A stretch of DNA of 33,741 nucleotides from Flavonifractor plautii ATCC 29863 (GTDB taxonomy: Bacteria > Bacillota > Clostridia > Oscillospirales > Oscillospiraceae), in NCBI RefSeq assembly GCF_000239295.1, contig NZ_JH417851.1:1-33741 (forward strand), given 5' to 3'. Shown here piece by piece: positions 5,500-14,188 of the stretch. Position 1 is the first letter of the stretch. The number at the start of each line of letters is the position of its first letter. The notes under the pieces are model-generated. The model had not been told where the DNA came from and made no database searches. It saw only the letters and a list, made by a program, of their open reading frames with translations. The translations under genes were made by a program, and so were the position numbers.

Positions 5500-7456
5500 G
5501 CCCGCCCTGGCCTTTCTGGCTTTCGTGCTGGGCGTCACGCTGCTGGTCTACAGTGCGGCGGCGGCTGTGATTGTGACCGTTGCCAGCGGGGGCTCTTTCT
5601 ACATCCCCTGGCGCGACATATTCTGGACCGACTACCAGACTACGGACAGCTTTCACAGCTTTATAGAAGCCCGCCTCTATGAACTGGCCTCCGCCGCCGA
5701 TACCCCGGAGGAGGAAAATCCCCTGGAGGGCTGGGACGACGGCCTGCTCTACCGCGTCCGGGCGGATGGAGTGCTGAAGTTCTCCAACACCGACGCCCTG
5801 TCTCCCGACCGGCTGCCCGACGGGTATAATTTTCTGATCACCTACGACGGGGAGAAGGTGACTGCCGTCAAGGACGGCCGCGACATCTCCGGTCAGTTCT
5901 CCCCCCTCCCCTTCGCGGATCCGGCCGGCGTGTCCGTCTCTCTGGCCGCGGCCGAGTACCCGCCCGCATCCGGCTCGTCGTCTCTCGCCTCCCTGGTCGG
6001 TTCTCTCCGACAGAACCGTGCCTTCTTTTTCTGCTTCCTGTTTCTTCCGCCCCTGGCAGGTATCGCCCTCACCGCCCTGTCCATTGTGTGGCACCGTCAC
6101 AAGGTGCGGGCCGACCGGGCCATCGCCTGGTTCACCGGGCGGGTGTGGCTGGAGGTCAAGCTCCTGCTGCTCGTCCCCTTCCTCTGGGTGTGCACCCTGG
6201 CCGGAATGTGCTGTCTGGCCGCGCTGATGGGGGAGGTGCTCACCTACAGCATTGTGCGCTACCTCTCCGTCCCCCTGGCCCTGTGGTGGGCTTACCTTTA
6301 TATCAACGACCTGCGGTACAATTTCGGACACCTCAAGGAGCAGAGCCTGTGCGCCGCCTGTGTGCGCCTGCTCCGGCGGCAGATCCTGCGCCACCCCGCC
6401 GCCCAGCGGGCCGACCGACGGATGATCTGGCAGTTTGCCGCCTGCCTCCCCTTTTTCCTGTTCTGCGCCCTGTCCGTGCCGGCCTTTCTGGTGTTCCGTC
6501 TGCCCCTTCCGCTGCTGCTCCTGCTCTGTATGGCCGGGATCGTGCTGATCGGTCTCCAGGTGTGGCTGGTCAGGGAAAGCCGCCGCTCTGCCGCTGAGCT
6601 GGACGCCCTGCTGGCCTGCATTGAGGCCGCCGGGGCGGGAAGGCTGGAGGGAGCCCCTCCCCTGCCGCCGGACTCAGATTTCCACGGTGCAGCGGAGCAG
6701 CTCTCCCACATGGAGGAGGGTCTGCGTACCGCATTGGCCGAACAGGTGAGGAGCGAGCGGATGAAGGTGGAGCTGATCACAAACGTCTCCCACGATCTCA
6801 AAACCCCCCTCACCTCCATCATCAGCTATACCGAGCTGCTCCAGCAGGAGGAGGGCCTGCCCGACCATGTGCAGGACTACATTCGTGTCCTCTCCGACAA
6901 GTCCAAGCGGCTCCAGGTCATGGTGCGGGACGTGTTCGAGGTGAGCAAGGCCGCTACGGGCAACCTGAGCGTAGATATAAAGCCGATTGATTTTGCAAAG
7001 CTGCTTCGCCAGACCCTTGCGGACATGGGTGAGGCCATCGAGGAGAGCGGCCTTGCCCTGCGGCCCCGTCTGCCGGAGTCCCCGGTCTGGATCGCCGCCG
7101 ACGGCGACCGGCTGTACCGGGTGTTCCAGAACCTGATCGGCAACGCCCTCAAGTACTCCCTGGAGGGCTCCCGGATCTACCTGGAGCTGACCGCAGCAGA
7201 CGGGCAGGCCGCGGCGGTGCTCCGCAACACATCACGGGAGGAGCTGCCCGACGGGGTGGATCTCACCGAGCGGTTCGTCCGGGGGGACGAGAGCCGCACC
7301 GACGGGGGCAGCGGCCTGGGCCTGTCCATCGCCCGCACCTTCACCGAGGCCTGCGGCGGAACTTTCTCCGTCCAAACGCAGGCGGATCTCTTCACCGCCT
7401 CCGTCTCCTTCCCCCTGACCAGGGAACGGCCGCCCAAGGAGGAGAGCGCGGTATGA
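5474..7456 (+). CDS. Membrane sensor histidine kinase
   Basis: A 660-residue kinase. Membrane segment 1 (about 9-36) is followed by an extracytoplasmic sensor region (about 37-180), then a cluster of about five more membrane helices (about 183-370). A short linker leads to the phospho-acceptor domain with H440 in NVSHDLKTPLTSI. The ATPase domain carries the N-box FQNLIGNALKYS (N557) and G-box GSGLGLSIA (about 613-621). The start is a TTG inside the end of the regulator gene, chosen from the 26-bp overlap; it is not strongly supported by a ribosome binding site, and the true start could be a GTG about 17 codons later. The six-helix membrane part is larger than in the classic two-helix sensor. 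Confidence 0.9.
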   Translation: MDTKSRSVKPALAFLAFVLGVTLLVYSAAAAVIVTVASGGSFYIPWRDIFWTDYQTTDSFHSFIEARLYELASAADTPEEENPLEGWDDGLLYRVRADGVLKFSNTDALSPDRLPDGYNFLITYDGEKVTAVKDGRDISGQFSPLPFADPAGVSVSLAAAEYPPASGSSSLASLVGSLRQNRAFFFCFLFLPPLAGIALTALSIVWHRHKVRADRAIAWFTGRVWLEVKLLLLVPFLWVCTLAGMCCLAALMGEVLTYSIVRYLSVPLALWWAYLYINDLRYNFGHLKEQSLCAACVRLLRRQILRHPAAQRADRRMIWQFAACLPFFLFCALSVPAFLVFRLPLPLLLLLCMAGIVLIGLQVWLVRESRRSAAELDALLACIEAAGAGRLEGAPPLPPDSDFHGAAEQLSHMEEGLRTALAEQVRSERMKVELITNVSHDLKTPLTSIISYTELLQQEEGLPDHVQDYIRVLSDKSKRLQVMVRDVFEVSKAATGNLSVDIKPIDFAKLLRQTLADMGEAIEESGLALRPRLPESPVWIAADGDRLYRVFQNLIGNALKYSLEGSRIYLELTAADGQAAAVLRNTSREELPDGVDLTERFVRGDESRTDGGSGLGLSIARTFTEACGGTFSVQTQADLFTASVSFPLTRERPPKEESAV

Positions 7457-7530
7457 GACGGCTATGCGCGTGCTTTGCCGCCCTGGCGCCGGCCATTCAT
7501 GACTTCCTGCGGATTACCGGCCATCAATAG
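7453..7530 (+). CDS. Possible 25-residue peptide coupled to the kinase gene
   Basis: An ATG overlaps the kinase stop codon (ATGA) and has AAGGAGG 10 bases upstream, a strong and well-placed ribosome binding site. The peptide is MRRLCACFAALAPAIHDFLR plus five residues, that is, a basic start and a hydrophobic middle with two cysteines. It could be a signalling peptide, the remnant start of a lost secreted protein, or chance. There is no homolog I recognise. Confidence 0.35.
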   Translation: MRRLCACFAALAPAIHDFLRITGHQ

Positions 7531-7617
7531 GACTACAGTACCGTTTTAGAAGCCGAGGATGCAGCCTCCCCCTGTCCGAAATGAGTTTATCAACGCAGCA
7601 TCCGGTATACCATATAT

Positions 7618-7660
7618 AAAATCCGGCAACTCCCATTTTGGGGGGTGCCGGATTTTATTT
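7618..7660 (+). terminator. Terminator before the MATE gene
   Basis: AAAATCCGGCA (7618-7628) pairs with TGCCGGATTTT (7646-7656), and further C/G runs inside extend the stem. A T-rich tail follows. It ends the two-component transcript and overlaps the -35 of the next promoter. Confidence 0.8.
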
Positions 7661-7687
7661 GACGAATCTTTGTGTTTATACTACAAT
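7659..7687 (+). promoter_or_regulatory. Promoter of the MATE exporter gene
   Basis: TTGACG (7659-7664) and TACAAT (7682-7687) are 17 bp apart, a near-consensus vegetative promoter. The -35 lies in the T-tract of the preceding terminator. Confidence 0.8.
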
Positions 7688-7726
7688 AAGAGTATTATCA
7701 GGCGATTTGAAAGCGAGGAAAATGGT

Positions 7727-9133
7727 ATGCCAGACAGCAATTCAAGCCAAAATCCCCTCGGCTCCCTCCCCATCAATACCCTGCTGCCCAAATTCGCAAT
7801 CCCTTCCATTGTCGCCTATCTGGTCACCTCTCTTTATAATATAGTGGATCAGATCTTCATCGGCCAGGGCGTGGGATATTTGGGAAACGCCGCTACCAAT
7901 GTGGCTTTCCCCTTCACCACCGTGTCCACCGCCATTGCCCTGATGATGGGCATCGGCACTGCTGCCAACTTCAACCTGAATTTAGGGGCCGGAAATGAGG
8001 AACGGGCTCGCCGGGTGGCCGGCACCGGACTGTCCTGTCTTGCGCTGTTCAGCCTCACCCTGGGCCTGATCGCCTTGTTTTTCCGAGGCCCACTCCTCAA
8101 CCTGTTTGGCGCTACGCCGGAGGTATTGCCCTACGCCATGATCTACACGGGCATTACTGCCTTCGGCCTGCCTATGGTCACCTTTACCACCGGGGCCAGT
8201 TCCCTGGTCCGGGCCGATGGAAGTCCCACCTATTCCATGCTCTGTACCCTCTCCGGCGCGGTACTCAACACCATATTGGACCCGGTGTTTATCTTCGGTC
8301 TGGACATGGGCGTGGCCGGGGGCGCACTGGCCACCGTATTGGGGCAGGCTCTCTCCTTGGTCATGGTACTGTACTATCTGTTCCGCACCCGCATCCGTAC
8401 CATCCGCCTGACGGCGGCCTCCCTGCACCCTTCCGGGGCACTTCTGCGTGCCATCTGCTCCCTGGGTGTTTCCCCCTTTCTAAATCAGATGGCCATGTTC
8501 CTGGTGCAGATCACCCTCAACAATACCCTGACCTACTACGGTGCGCTCTCCCACTACGGTGAGGACATTCCCCTGGCGTGCGTTGGGGTCATCTCCAAGG
8601 TCAACATCCTGATGCTGGGCTTTACCTTGGGTATCTCTCAGGGCTGCCAGCCCATCTTCAGCTACAACTACGGCGCCCGGCAGTATAGCCGCGTACGTGA
8701 GGCCTACCGAAAGGCCATTGTCGCCGCGTCCATAATCTGTTGCATTGCCTTTGTGTGCTTTCAGCTCTTTCCCCGGCCGATCGTGGCACTGTTCGACCCC
8801 TCTGGCAGCGAGGAGTATTTTCAGTTCGCCGAGCGGTATTTCCGCATTTATATGTTTATGACACTGGCCAATGCCTTCCAGCCCATTACGGCCAATTTCT
8901 TTACCTCCATTGGCAAGGCCAAGCGGGGCGCACTGATCGCCCTCACCCGGCAGGTGATCTTTCTCATTCCCCTGATTTTGATCTTCCCCCTCTTCCTGGG
9001 GATTGATGGCGTCATGTACGCCGGTCCCATCGCCGACAGCGCGGCAGTAGTGGTGGCCCTGGCCCTGGTTACCCGGGAAATGAAGCGGATGCCCCACGTG
9101 GACGAACCCGTGGCGGCAGATACACTGGTGTAG
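7727..9133 (+). CDS. MATE-family multidrug exporter
   Basis: A 468-residue polytopic membrane protein with about 12 predicted helices in two similar halves. PINTLLPKFAIPSIVAYLVTS and YNIVDQIFIGQGVGYLGNAA are the typical opening of bacterial MATE transporters, and QGCQPIFSYNYGARQYSRVR marks the start of the second-half signature. Such proteins export cationic drugs or metabolites with Na+ or H+ as driving ion. ATG at 7727 was chosen: GCGAGGA lies about 9 bases before it, and a longer frame upstream would run through the promoter and terminator. It is monocistronic by its own promoter and downstream terminator. It resembles the MepA branch, but the substrate is not known. Confidence 0.9.
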   Translation: MPDSNSSQNPLGSLPINTLLPKFAIPSIVAYLVTSLYNIVDQIFIGQGVGYLGNAATNVAFPFTTVSTAIALMMGIGTAANFNLNLGAGNEERARRVAGTGLSCLALFSLTLGLIALFFRGPLLNLFGATPEVLPYAMIYTGITAFGLPMVTFTTGASSLVRADGSPTYSMLCTLSGAVLNTILDPVFIFGLDMGVAGGALATVLGQALSLVMVLYYLFRTRIRTIRLTAASLHPSGALLRAICSLGVSPFLNQMAMFLVQITLNNTLTYYGALSHYGEDIPLACVGVISKVNILMLGFTLGISQGCQPIFSYNYGARQYSRVREAYRKAIVAASIICCIAFVCFQLFPRPIVALFDPSGSEEYFQFAERYFRIYMFMTLANAFQPITANFFTSIGKAKRGALIALTRQVIFLIPLILIFPLFLGIDGVMYAGPIADSAAVVVALALVTREMKRMPHVDEPVAADTLV

Positions 9134-9231
9134 CTGGCTCCAGCGGCGGCGGGCAATGTGGGCGGCGGCATCACCGCCAGTCTCTTAGGCCTCTAGGAGC
9201 AGCCAATCGGCCCATCCCGTACTCTTTTCTC

Positions 9232-9285
9232 GATACCGGCACCATAGGGAGGTGGCCCCGGGCGGCCGTTCCGGCTGCCGGTATC
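9232..9285 (+). repeat. Inverted repeat in the MATE/ferredoxin intergenic region
   Basis: GATACCGGCA (9232-9241) and TGCCGGTATC (9276-9285) form a perfect 10-bp stem around a 34-base GC-rich loop that itself contains GGCC/GGCCGT pairs. There is no T-tract. It could be a structured RNA element or remnant; the rest of 9134-9349 holds nothing recognisable. Confidence 0.4.
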
Positions 9286-9349
9286 TGGGGCTGTCACCCC
9301 GGCTTTTCCGGCTGCTGCGTGGACCATATGCTGTTCCCCGAATAACCAA

Positions 9350-9384
9350 ACAGGAGGCGCCCCACGGGGTGCCTCCTGTGTTTA
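9350..9384. terminator. Bidirectional terminator between MATE and ferredoxin genes
   Basis: ACAGGAGGC (9350-9358) pairs with GCCTCCTGT (9371-9379), extended by a GC-rich inner part around CACG, and is followed by TTTACTTT on the plus strand. The minus-strand gene ends at 9388, so the hairpin can serve both convergent genes. Confidence 0.75.
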
Positions 9385-9387
9385 CTT

Positions 9388-10152
9388 TCACAGATACAGC
9401 TCGGGCGGCTTGTCCTCCTTGGTCAATGCCTCCTCCAAATGAGCCGCTGTAGCGGCAAAGGCGGGGCCTTCCACCCGTCGGCTGCCCGCCGGGCAAGCCC
9501 GGACACAGGCCAGGCAGCGGATGCACTTCTCACCGTCGGTCGCACGGGGCGCGGCAGGATGGATGGCCTCCACCGGGCAGGCCCCGACGCAGCAGCCGCA
9601 GCGGGTGCAGGTATCGTCCCCCACTGGGTAGAACGGCGCCCTCTGAAAGCTGCGGTAGGGCCGGTTCCCGGGCAATTCCGGGGCGCACCAAGGCCCCGAC
9701 AGCTTCTCCGCCGCCCGACGTCCCAGCTCCGCGGCCGCCGCCAGATCCCCTGCGTTGGGTCGCCCCATGGCTACCTTGGCGGAAAATGTGTGAGGCGCTA
9801 CAAAGGCCCCCGCTGCCAGAGGGCGGAACCCCCGGGCGGCACACAGGTCGCTCAGCTCCGCCAGCGCGTCGTCAATGAGCCGGTTGCCATACACAGCCAG
9901 CAGCACCGCCGGAGTCTCCTCCCCCTGTAGGCCGTCCAGCAGCCCCGGCACCGCCGGCACCCGGCCGTAATAAACCGGTACGCCCAGGACAACTACGCCA
10001 TCTGCGCCGAACATATGAACTTTGCGCCGCTCCTCCGGTCGGGTCAGGTCCACTTCTCCGCCCATGTGTGGCATAGCTGCCGCCACAGCTCGGACATAGG
10101 TGCGCGTCCCGCCCGTGGGACTGAAATAGAGGGCTGTTGTACGTCTATGCAT
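9388..10152 (-). CDS. Flavodoxin-ferredoxin fusion (EFR1-like) protein
   Basis: A 254-residue protein with two parts. Residues 1-155 are flavodoxin-like, with the FMN phosphate loop SPTGGTRT at 11-18 and GVPVYYGRVPAV at about 57-68. Residues 178-225 carry two [4Fe-4S] motifs, CTRCGCCVGACP (Cys 182/185/188/192) and CIRCLACVRACP (Cys 210/213/216/220). Proteins of this EFR1 type are common in anaerobes and are thought to move low-potential electrons from ferredoxin clusters to a flavin. ATG at 10152 was chosen because AAAGGAAG lies 8 bases upstream; the longer frame would run back through the neighbouring terminator and gene. The electron partner is unknown. Confidence 0.9.
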   Translation of the reverse strand: MHRRTTALYFSPTGGTRTYVRAVAAAMPHMGGEVDLTRPEERRKVHMFGADGVVVLGVPVYYGRVPAVPGLLDGLQGEETPAVLLAVYGNRLIDDALAELSDLCAARGFRPLAAGAFVAPHTFSAKVAMGRPNAGDLAAAAELGRRAAEKLSGPWCAPELPGNRPYRSFQRAPFYPVGDDTCTRCGCCVGACPVEAIHPAAPRATDGEKCIRCLACVRACPAGSRRVEGPAFAATAAHLEEALTKEDKPPELYL

Positions 10153-10190
10153 GTGTTCCGCTTCCTTTCCACTTGTTTGATACACAGGAA

Positions 10191-10220
10191 CGTGCCGTGG
10201 GGAAAACACCCCACGGCACG
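10191..10220 (-). terminator. Terminator of the cysteine-rich peptide gene
   Basis: A perfect 12-bp stem, CGTGCCGTGGGG with CCCCACGGCACG, lies around a 6-base loop, 37 bp downstream of the peptide stop codon and 38 bp before the ferredoxin start. The T-tract is weak, so part of the transcription may continue into the ferredoxin gene, which shows no separate promoter. Confidence 0.7.
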
Positions 10221-10256
10221 TCTGCCTGTTTGCCGTTCGGCTATTGTACTGCCTTC

Positions 10257-10415
10257 TCAGCAGCAGCTGTTCCCGCAGCCGTTGTTGCAGCCACAGCCAC
10301 CACAGCCGCAACCGCCCCAGCTCCCGCCGCCGCAGCAGCAACAGAGCAGGATAATGATCAGAATGATCCACAGGCAGCCGCCGCCGCCAAAGCCACAGCC
10401 ATTATTGCACCCCAT
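10257..10415 (-). CDS. Chorion-like high-cysteine membrane peptide
   Basis: A 52-residue peptide with 14 cysteines and many glycines. It starts MGCNNGCGFGGGGCLW, has one hydrophobic segment (about residues 15-24, LWIILIIILL), then a CCCC run and a C-G repeat tail ending in NSCC. AGGAGGT lies 8 bases before the ATG, which makes it a real gene rather than chance low-complexity sequence. Clostridial genomes carry such peptides under the name chorion class high-cysteine protein; no function is established. The cysteines could bind metal or form disulfide networks at the spore or cell surface. It lies upstream of, and on the same strand as, the flavodoxin-ferredoxin gene. Confidence 0.8.
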   Translation of the reverse strand: MGCNNGCGFGGGGCLWIILIIILLCCCCGGGSWGGCGCGGCGCNNGCGNSCC

Positions 10416-10453
10416 ATGAAGTACCTCCTGGTTTGATGATGGAAACCAGAGGC

Positions 10454-10478
10454 GGAGCGGTGGGAGTACCGCCGCTCC
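10454..10478 (-). terminator. Hairpin downstream of the ABC operon
   Basis: GGAGCGGTGG pairs with CCGCCGCTCC (one G-T pair) around GAGTA, 60 bp after the ABC gene stop. No T-tract follows on the minus strand, so termination is uncertain. Confidence 0.45.
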
Positions 10479-10538
10479 GGCCCGGTCTCACTCCATACTA
10501 TGCCGGGGACGCAGAGGGGTGCTTGGTACAAATTCTTT

Positions 10539-12413
10539 TTATTCCAGCTCAAAGGCGCCGGTATAGAGCTGATAATACAGTCCGTGCTGCCGGATGAGAT
10601 CCTCGTGGTCGCCCCGCTCTACAATGCGGCCGTGATCCAGCACCATAATGGCATCAGAGTTGCGCACAGTGGATAGCCGGTGGGCAATGACAAAGACGGT
10701 GCGGCCGGTCATCAGGGAGTCCATACCCCTCTGGACGATGGCCTCAGTGCGTGTGTCAATGGAGGAGGTAGCCTCATCCAGGATCATCACCGGGGGATCG
10801 GCCACAGCGGCCCGGGCAATGGCGATGAGCTGCCGCTGGCCCTGGGACAGGTTGGCGCCGTTGCCGGTGAGCATGGTGTCGTACCCCTGGGGCAGGCGGC
10901 GGATAAAGTCGTCTGCGTTGGCCAGCACGGCGGCGGCCTCCACCTCCTCGTCGGTGGCGCTCAGATTGCCGTAGCGGATGTTTTCCCGCACGGTGCCGGT
11001 AAAGAGGTTGGTATCCTGAAGCACAATGCCCAGGGAGCGGCGCAGATCCGGCTTATGAATATCGTTGATAGAGATGCCATCATAGTGGATCTTGCCGTCC
11101 GCGATGTCGTAGAAGCGGTTGATCAGGTTGGTAATGGTGGTCTTACCCGCGCCGGTGGCGCCCACGAAAGCCAGCTTCTGGCCGGGCTTGGCGAAAAGGC
11201 TGATGTCGTGGAGGATGGTTTTGCCCTCCTCATAGGCGAAGTCCACATCATCAAAGCGCACGTCGCCCGCCAGCTTGGTATAGGCGAAGCTCCCGTCCTC
11301 CTGGGGAACCTTCCAGGCCCACAGATTGGTGCGCTCACTGGTTTCCTGGAGGGCGCCGTCCTTGTTATAGGAGACGTTGACCAGGGTGACGGTGCCGTGA
11401 TCCTCCTCGGAGGGCTCATCCATCAGGTCAAAAATCCGTTGAGCACCGGCCAGAGCCATGACCACAGAGTTGAGCTGCTGAGAGATCTGGCTGATTGGGT
11501 TGGTCAAACTCTTGGAGAGCTGGAGGAAGGATGCGATGACACCCAGGGTAATACCGCCCCCCAGGCCATTGAGGGCCAGCGCTCCGCCCACCATGGCGAT
11601 GACCACATATTGGATGTTGCCAATGTTGATGAGGATGGGCATGAGGATATTGGCGTACTTGTTGGCCTTATAAGCGCTTTCAAACAAGGCGTCATTCACA
11701 CGGTCAAAGCCCTCCTGGGCCTCCTCCTCGTGGCAGAAAACCTTGACCACCTTCTGGCCGTTGATCATTTCTTCGATATAGCCGTTCAGATCGCCTAGCT
11801 TCACCTGCTGGCGGACGAAGTAGCGGCCGCTGCGTCCGGCCAGGAACCGGGTCACCAGCAGCATGCACACGATGCACACGATTACCACGCCAGTGAGAGT
11901 GAGGTTGAGTACAACCATGCTGACAAAGGTGACCACGATCATCATCAGGGAATTGATTACCTGGGGAATGCTCTGGGAGAGCATTTGCCGCAGGGTATCC
12001 ACGTCGTTGGTGTAGACGCTCATCACATCGCCGTGGGCGTGGGTGTCAAAATACCGGATAGGTAGCGTCTGCATGTGGCCGAACAGATCGTCGCGGATCT
12101 TCTTCTGCACGCCCTGGGAGATGGTGACCATCAGACGGTTGTAGGCCAGGGCGCACAGGGCGCCCACCACATAGAGGCAGGCCATCAGGAGCAGAGCGTG
12201 GAGCAGGCCGGTGAACACCGGGTTTTCCATGGCCAGCAGAGGCGTGATATAGTTGTCGATCAGGGCGCCCAGGAAGATGGAGCCGGCCACAGAGGCCACC
12301 GCGCTGACCAGGATGCATACCAGCACCAGAAAAAAGCGGATTAGGTAGCCCCGGCCCACATAACTGAGCAGGCGCCGGACCGTGTGGGACTTTTTCTTCG
12401 GCATCTTATTCAT
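10539..12413 (-). CDS. ABC exporter half-transporter, catalytic-site subunit
   Basis: A 624-residue membrane/ATPase fusion: six membrane helices (about 1-330), then a nucleotide-binding domain. Walker A is GATGAGKTT, the signature LSQGQRQLIAIARA, and Walker B VMILDEATSSID with the catalytic glutamate, followed by the switch histidine in VIAHRLS. Between the two domains is a segment of about 45 residues (from VTLVNVSYNKDG to YTKLAGDVRF) that splits the usual start of the ATPase domain; related clostridial exporters also have it. ATG at 12413 overlaps the end of the partner gene by 8 bp and has GGGAGGGA upstream. It pairs with the next protein as a heterodimeric exporter. The MarR context suggests drug or toxic-metabolite export. 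Confidence 0.9.
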   Translation of the reverse strand: MNKMPKKKSHTVRRLLSYVGRGYLIRFFLVLVCILVSAVASVAGSIFLGALIDNYITPLLAMENPVFTGLLHALLLMACLYVVGALCALAYNRLMVTISQGVQKKIRDDLFGHMQTLPIRYFDTHAHGDVMSVYTNDVDTLRQMLSQSIPQVINSLMMIVVTFVSMVVLNLTLTGVVIVCIVCMLLVTRFLAGRSGRYFVRQQVKLGDLNGYIEEMINGQKVVKVFCHEEEAQEGFDRVNDALFESAYKANKYANILMPILINIGNIQYVVIAMVGGALALNGLGGGITLGVIASFLQLSKSLTNPISQISQQLNSVVMALAGAQRIFDLMDEPSEEDHGTVTLVNVSYNKDGALQETSERTNLWAWKVPQEDGSFAYTKLAGDVRFDDVDFAYEEGKTILHDISLFAKPGQKLAFVGATGAGKTTITNLINRFYDIADGKIHYDGISINDIHKPDLRRSLGIVLQDTNLFTGTVRENIRYGNLSATDEEVEAAAVLANADDFIRRLPQGYDTMLTGNGANLSQGQRQLIAIARAAVADPPVMILDEATSSIDTRTEAIVQRGMDSLMTGRTVFVIAHRLSTVRNSDAIMVLDHGRIVERGDHEDLIRQHGLYYQLYTGAFELE

Positions 12414-14145
12414 CCTCGCTCCCTCCCTTTGTCTGGGATTCATAAATTTCCCGGTAGATCTCACAGCTCTGGAGCAGCTCGCCGTGGGTGCCCATGGCGG
12501 AAATCCTTCCGCCATCCATCACCAGGATTTTGTCCGCGTCCTCGATGGAAGAGATACGCTGGGCAATGATAAACTTGGTGGTGTCGGGGATCTCCTCCCG
12601 GAACGCCTTGCGGATCAGTGCGTCGGTTTTGGTGTCCACGGCGGAGGTGGAATCATCCAAAATCAGAATCTTCGGCTTCTTCAGCAGGGCCCGGGCGATA
12701 CACAGGCGCTGCTTTTGGCCGCCGGACACATTGGAGCCGCCCTGCTCAATATAGGTATCGTACTTGTCGGGGAATTCCTGGATAAAGGGGTCGGCCTGGG
12801 CCAGCTTGCATACCCGGACCATCTCCTCATCGGTGGCGTCCTTCTTACCCCAGCGCAGGTTCTCCTTAATGGTGCCGGAGAACAGCACGTTCTTCTGGAG
12901 CACCATGGCCACCTGCTCCCGCAGGGCGTCCATGTCGTAGTCCCGCACATCCACACCGCCCACCAGGATGCGGCCCTCGGTAGCGTCGTACAGCCGGGGA
13001 ATAAGCTGCACCAGCGTGGTCTTGGAGGTGCCGGTGCCGCCGAGAATACCCACCGTCTCACCGGACTTGATGTTCAGGTTGACGTTTTTCAGGCACTCCT
13101 TACTGGGATCCTTGGCGTAGCTGAAGCTGACGTTCTCAAAGACTACAGAGCCGTCCTTGACCTCCTCCACCGGATTCTCCCCGTTGCGCAGGTCGCTCTC
13201 CTCGTTGAGCAGCTCGGTAATACGCTCGGCGGAGGCGCGGGCCAGGATGATCATGACCAGCACCATGGAGAGCATCATCAGGCTCATGAGGATCATCATG
13301 ATATAGCTGAACATACTGGTGAGCTGCCCCACATCCATGCTGCCGCCCACTACCAGATGGGCGCTCAGCCAGGACACGGTCAGAATACACGCATAGACGC
13401 ACAACTGCATGAGCGGCATGTTGAAGGCGATGAGCTTTTCCGCCTTGGAAAAGTCCATATAGATCTCCTGGGAGACCTTCCCGAATTTTTCCTTCTCGTG
13501 CTCCTCACGCACAAAGGACTTCACCACCCGGATGCCAAGCAGGTTTTCCTGTACCACATTGTTCAAGTGATCATACCGCTTGAACACCCGCTCAAAGATG
13601 GGGTGGGCTCCGGTCATAATAAAGAACAGGCCCAGGCCCAGGATGGGGATCACCACCAGGAAGACCAGCGCCAGTCTGGGGTTGATGGTAAAGGTGAGCA
13701 CCCATGCACAGATAAGCATGATGGGACAGCGCACAGCGATGCGGATGATCATCATAAAGGCCATCTGTACGTTGGTCACATCGGTGGTCAGACGGGTAAT
13801 GATACCGCCGGTGGAGAATTTGTCGATGTTGGAAAAGGAAAATTTCTGAACATTCTGATACATCTCCCGGCGCAGATTGCGGGAGAAGCCGGTGGCCGCC
13901 CGGGCGGCATAACGGCCGGACAGGGCGCCCAGCAGCAGAGCCGCCAGGGCCATGAGGACCACAATGCCGCCGTAGTAGAAAATACGTTCCATATTTCCCG
14001 CCTCAACGCCCTGGGTCAGCAGACGGCCTGTCATCATGGGAATCAGGACATCAAAGGCCACCTCGCCGATGACAAAGATCGGCGTCAGAATCGTGTCCTT
14101 TTTGAACTCCTGAATACAGCTCACAAGTCCGCGTTTTTTCTTCAT
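12406..14145 (-). CDS. ABC exporter half-transporter, degenerate-site subunit
   Basis: A 579-residue fusion of six membrane helices and an ATPase domain. Walker A reads GGTGTSKTT, with serine in place of the last glycine, and Walker B ends LILDDSTSAVD, with aspartate where the catalytic glutamate is expected. The signature VSGGQKQRLCIARA is intact and the H-loop reads IAQRIS instead of AHRLS. These changes are the mark of the degenerate half in heterodimeric exporters such as BmrCD or TM287/288. ATG at 14145 was chosen because AAGGAGG lies 7 bases before it; another ATG two codons earlier is too close. It is 31 bp from the MarR gene and overlaps the partner gene. Confidence 0.9.
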   Translation of the reverse strand: MKKKRGLVSCIQEFKKDTILTPIFVIGEVAFDVLIPMMTGRLLTQGVEAGNMERIFYYGGIVVLMALAALLLGALSGRYAARAATGFSRNLRREMYQNVQKFSFSNIDKFSTGGIITRLTTDVTNVQMAFMMIIRIAVRCPIMLICAWVLTFTINPRLALVFLVVIPILGLGLFFIMTGAHPIFERVFKRYDHLNNVVQENLLGIRVVKSFVREEHEKEKFGKVSQEIYMDFSKAEKLIAFNMPLMQLCVYACILTVSWLSAHLVVGGSMDVGQLTSMFSYIMMILMSLMMLSMVLVMIILARASAERITELLNEESDLRNGENPVEEVKDGSVVFENVSFSYAKDPSKECLKNVNLNIKSGETVGILGGTGTSKTTLVQLIPRLYDATEGRILVGGVDVRDYDMDALREQVAMVLQKNVLFSGTIKENLRWGKKDATDEEMVRVCKLAQADPFIQEFPDKYDTYIEQGGSNVSGGQKQRLCIARALLKKPKILILDDSTSAVDTKTDALIRKAFREEIPDTTKFIIAQRISSIEDADKILVMDGGRISAMGTHGELLQSCEIYREIYESQTKGGSEDE

Positions 14146-14175
14146 GCACATTCCTCCTTGGGGATTGATTCGCTT

Positions 14176-14188
14176 GCTAACTGTTAGC
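14176..14188. promoter_or_regulatory. Second operator-like palindrome at the marR/ABC junction
   Basis: GCTAACTGTTAGC is a perfect palindrome (GCTAAC-T-GTTAGC) that covers the MarR stop codon and lies 31 bp before the ABC start. GTTAGCAAG on the minus strand is shared with the operator in the promoter. It may let the repressor block read-through into the exporter genes. Confidence 0.5.

Noticed and set aside
12382-14187. A 601-codon open frame on the plus strand
   Set aside because: It lies exactly antisense to the ABC exporter subunit with clear Walker motifs; its His/Gly-rich product is the usual mirror of a GC-rich gene.
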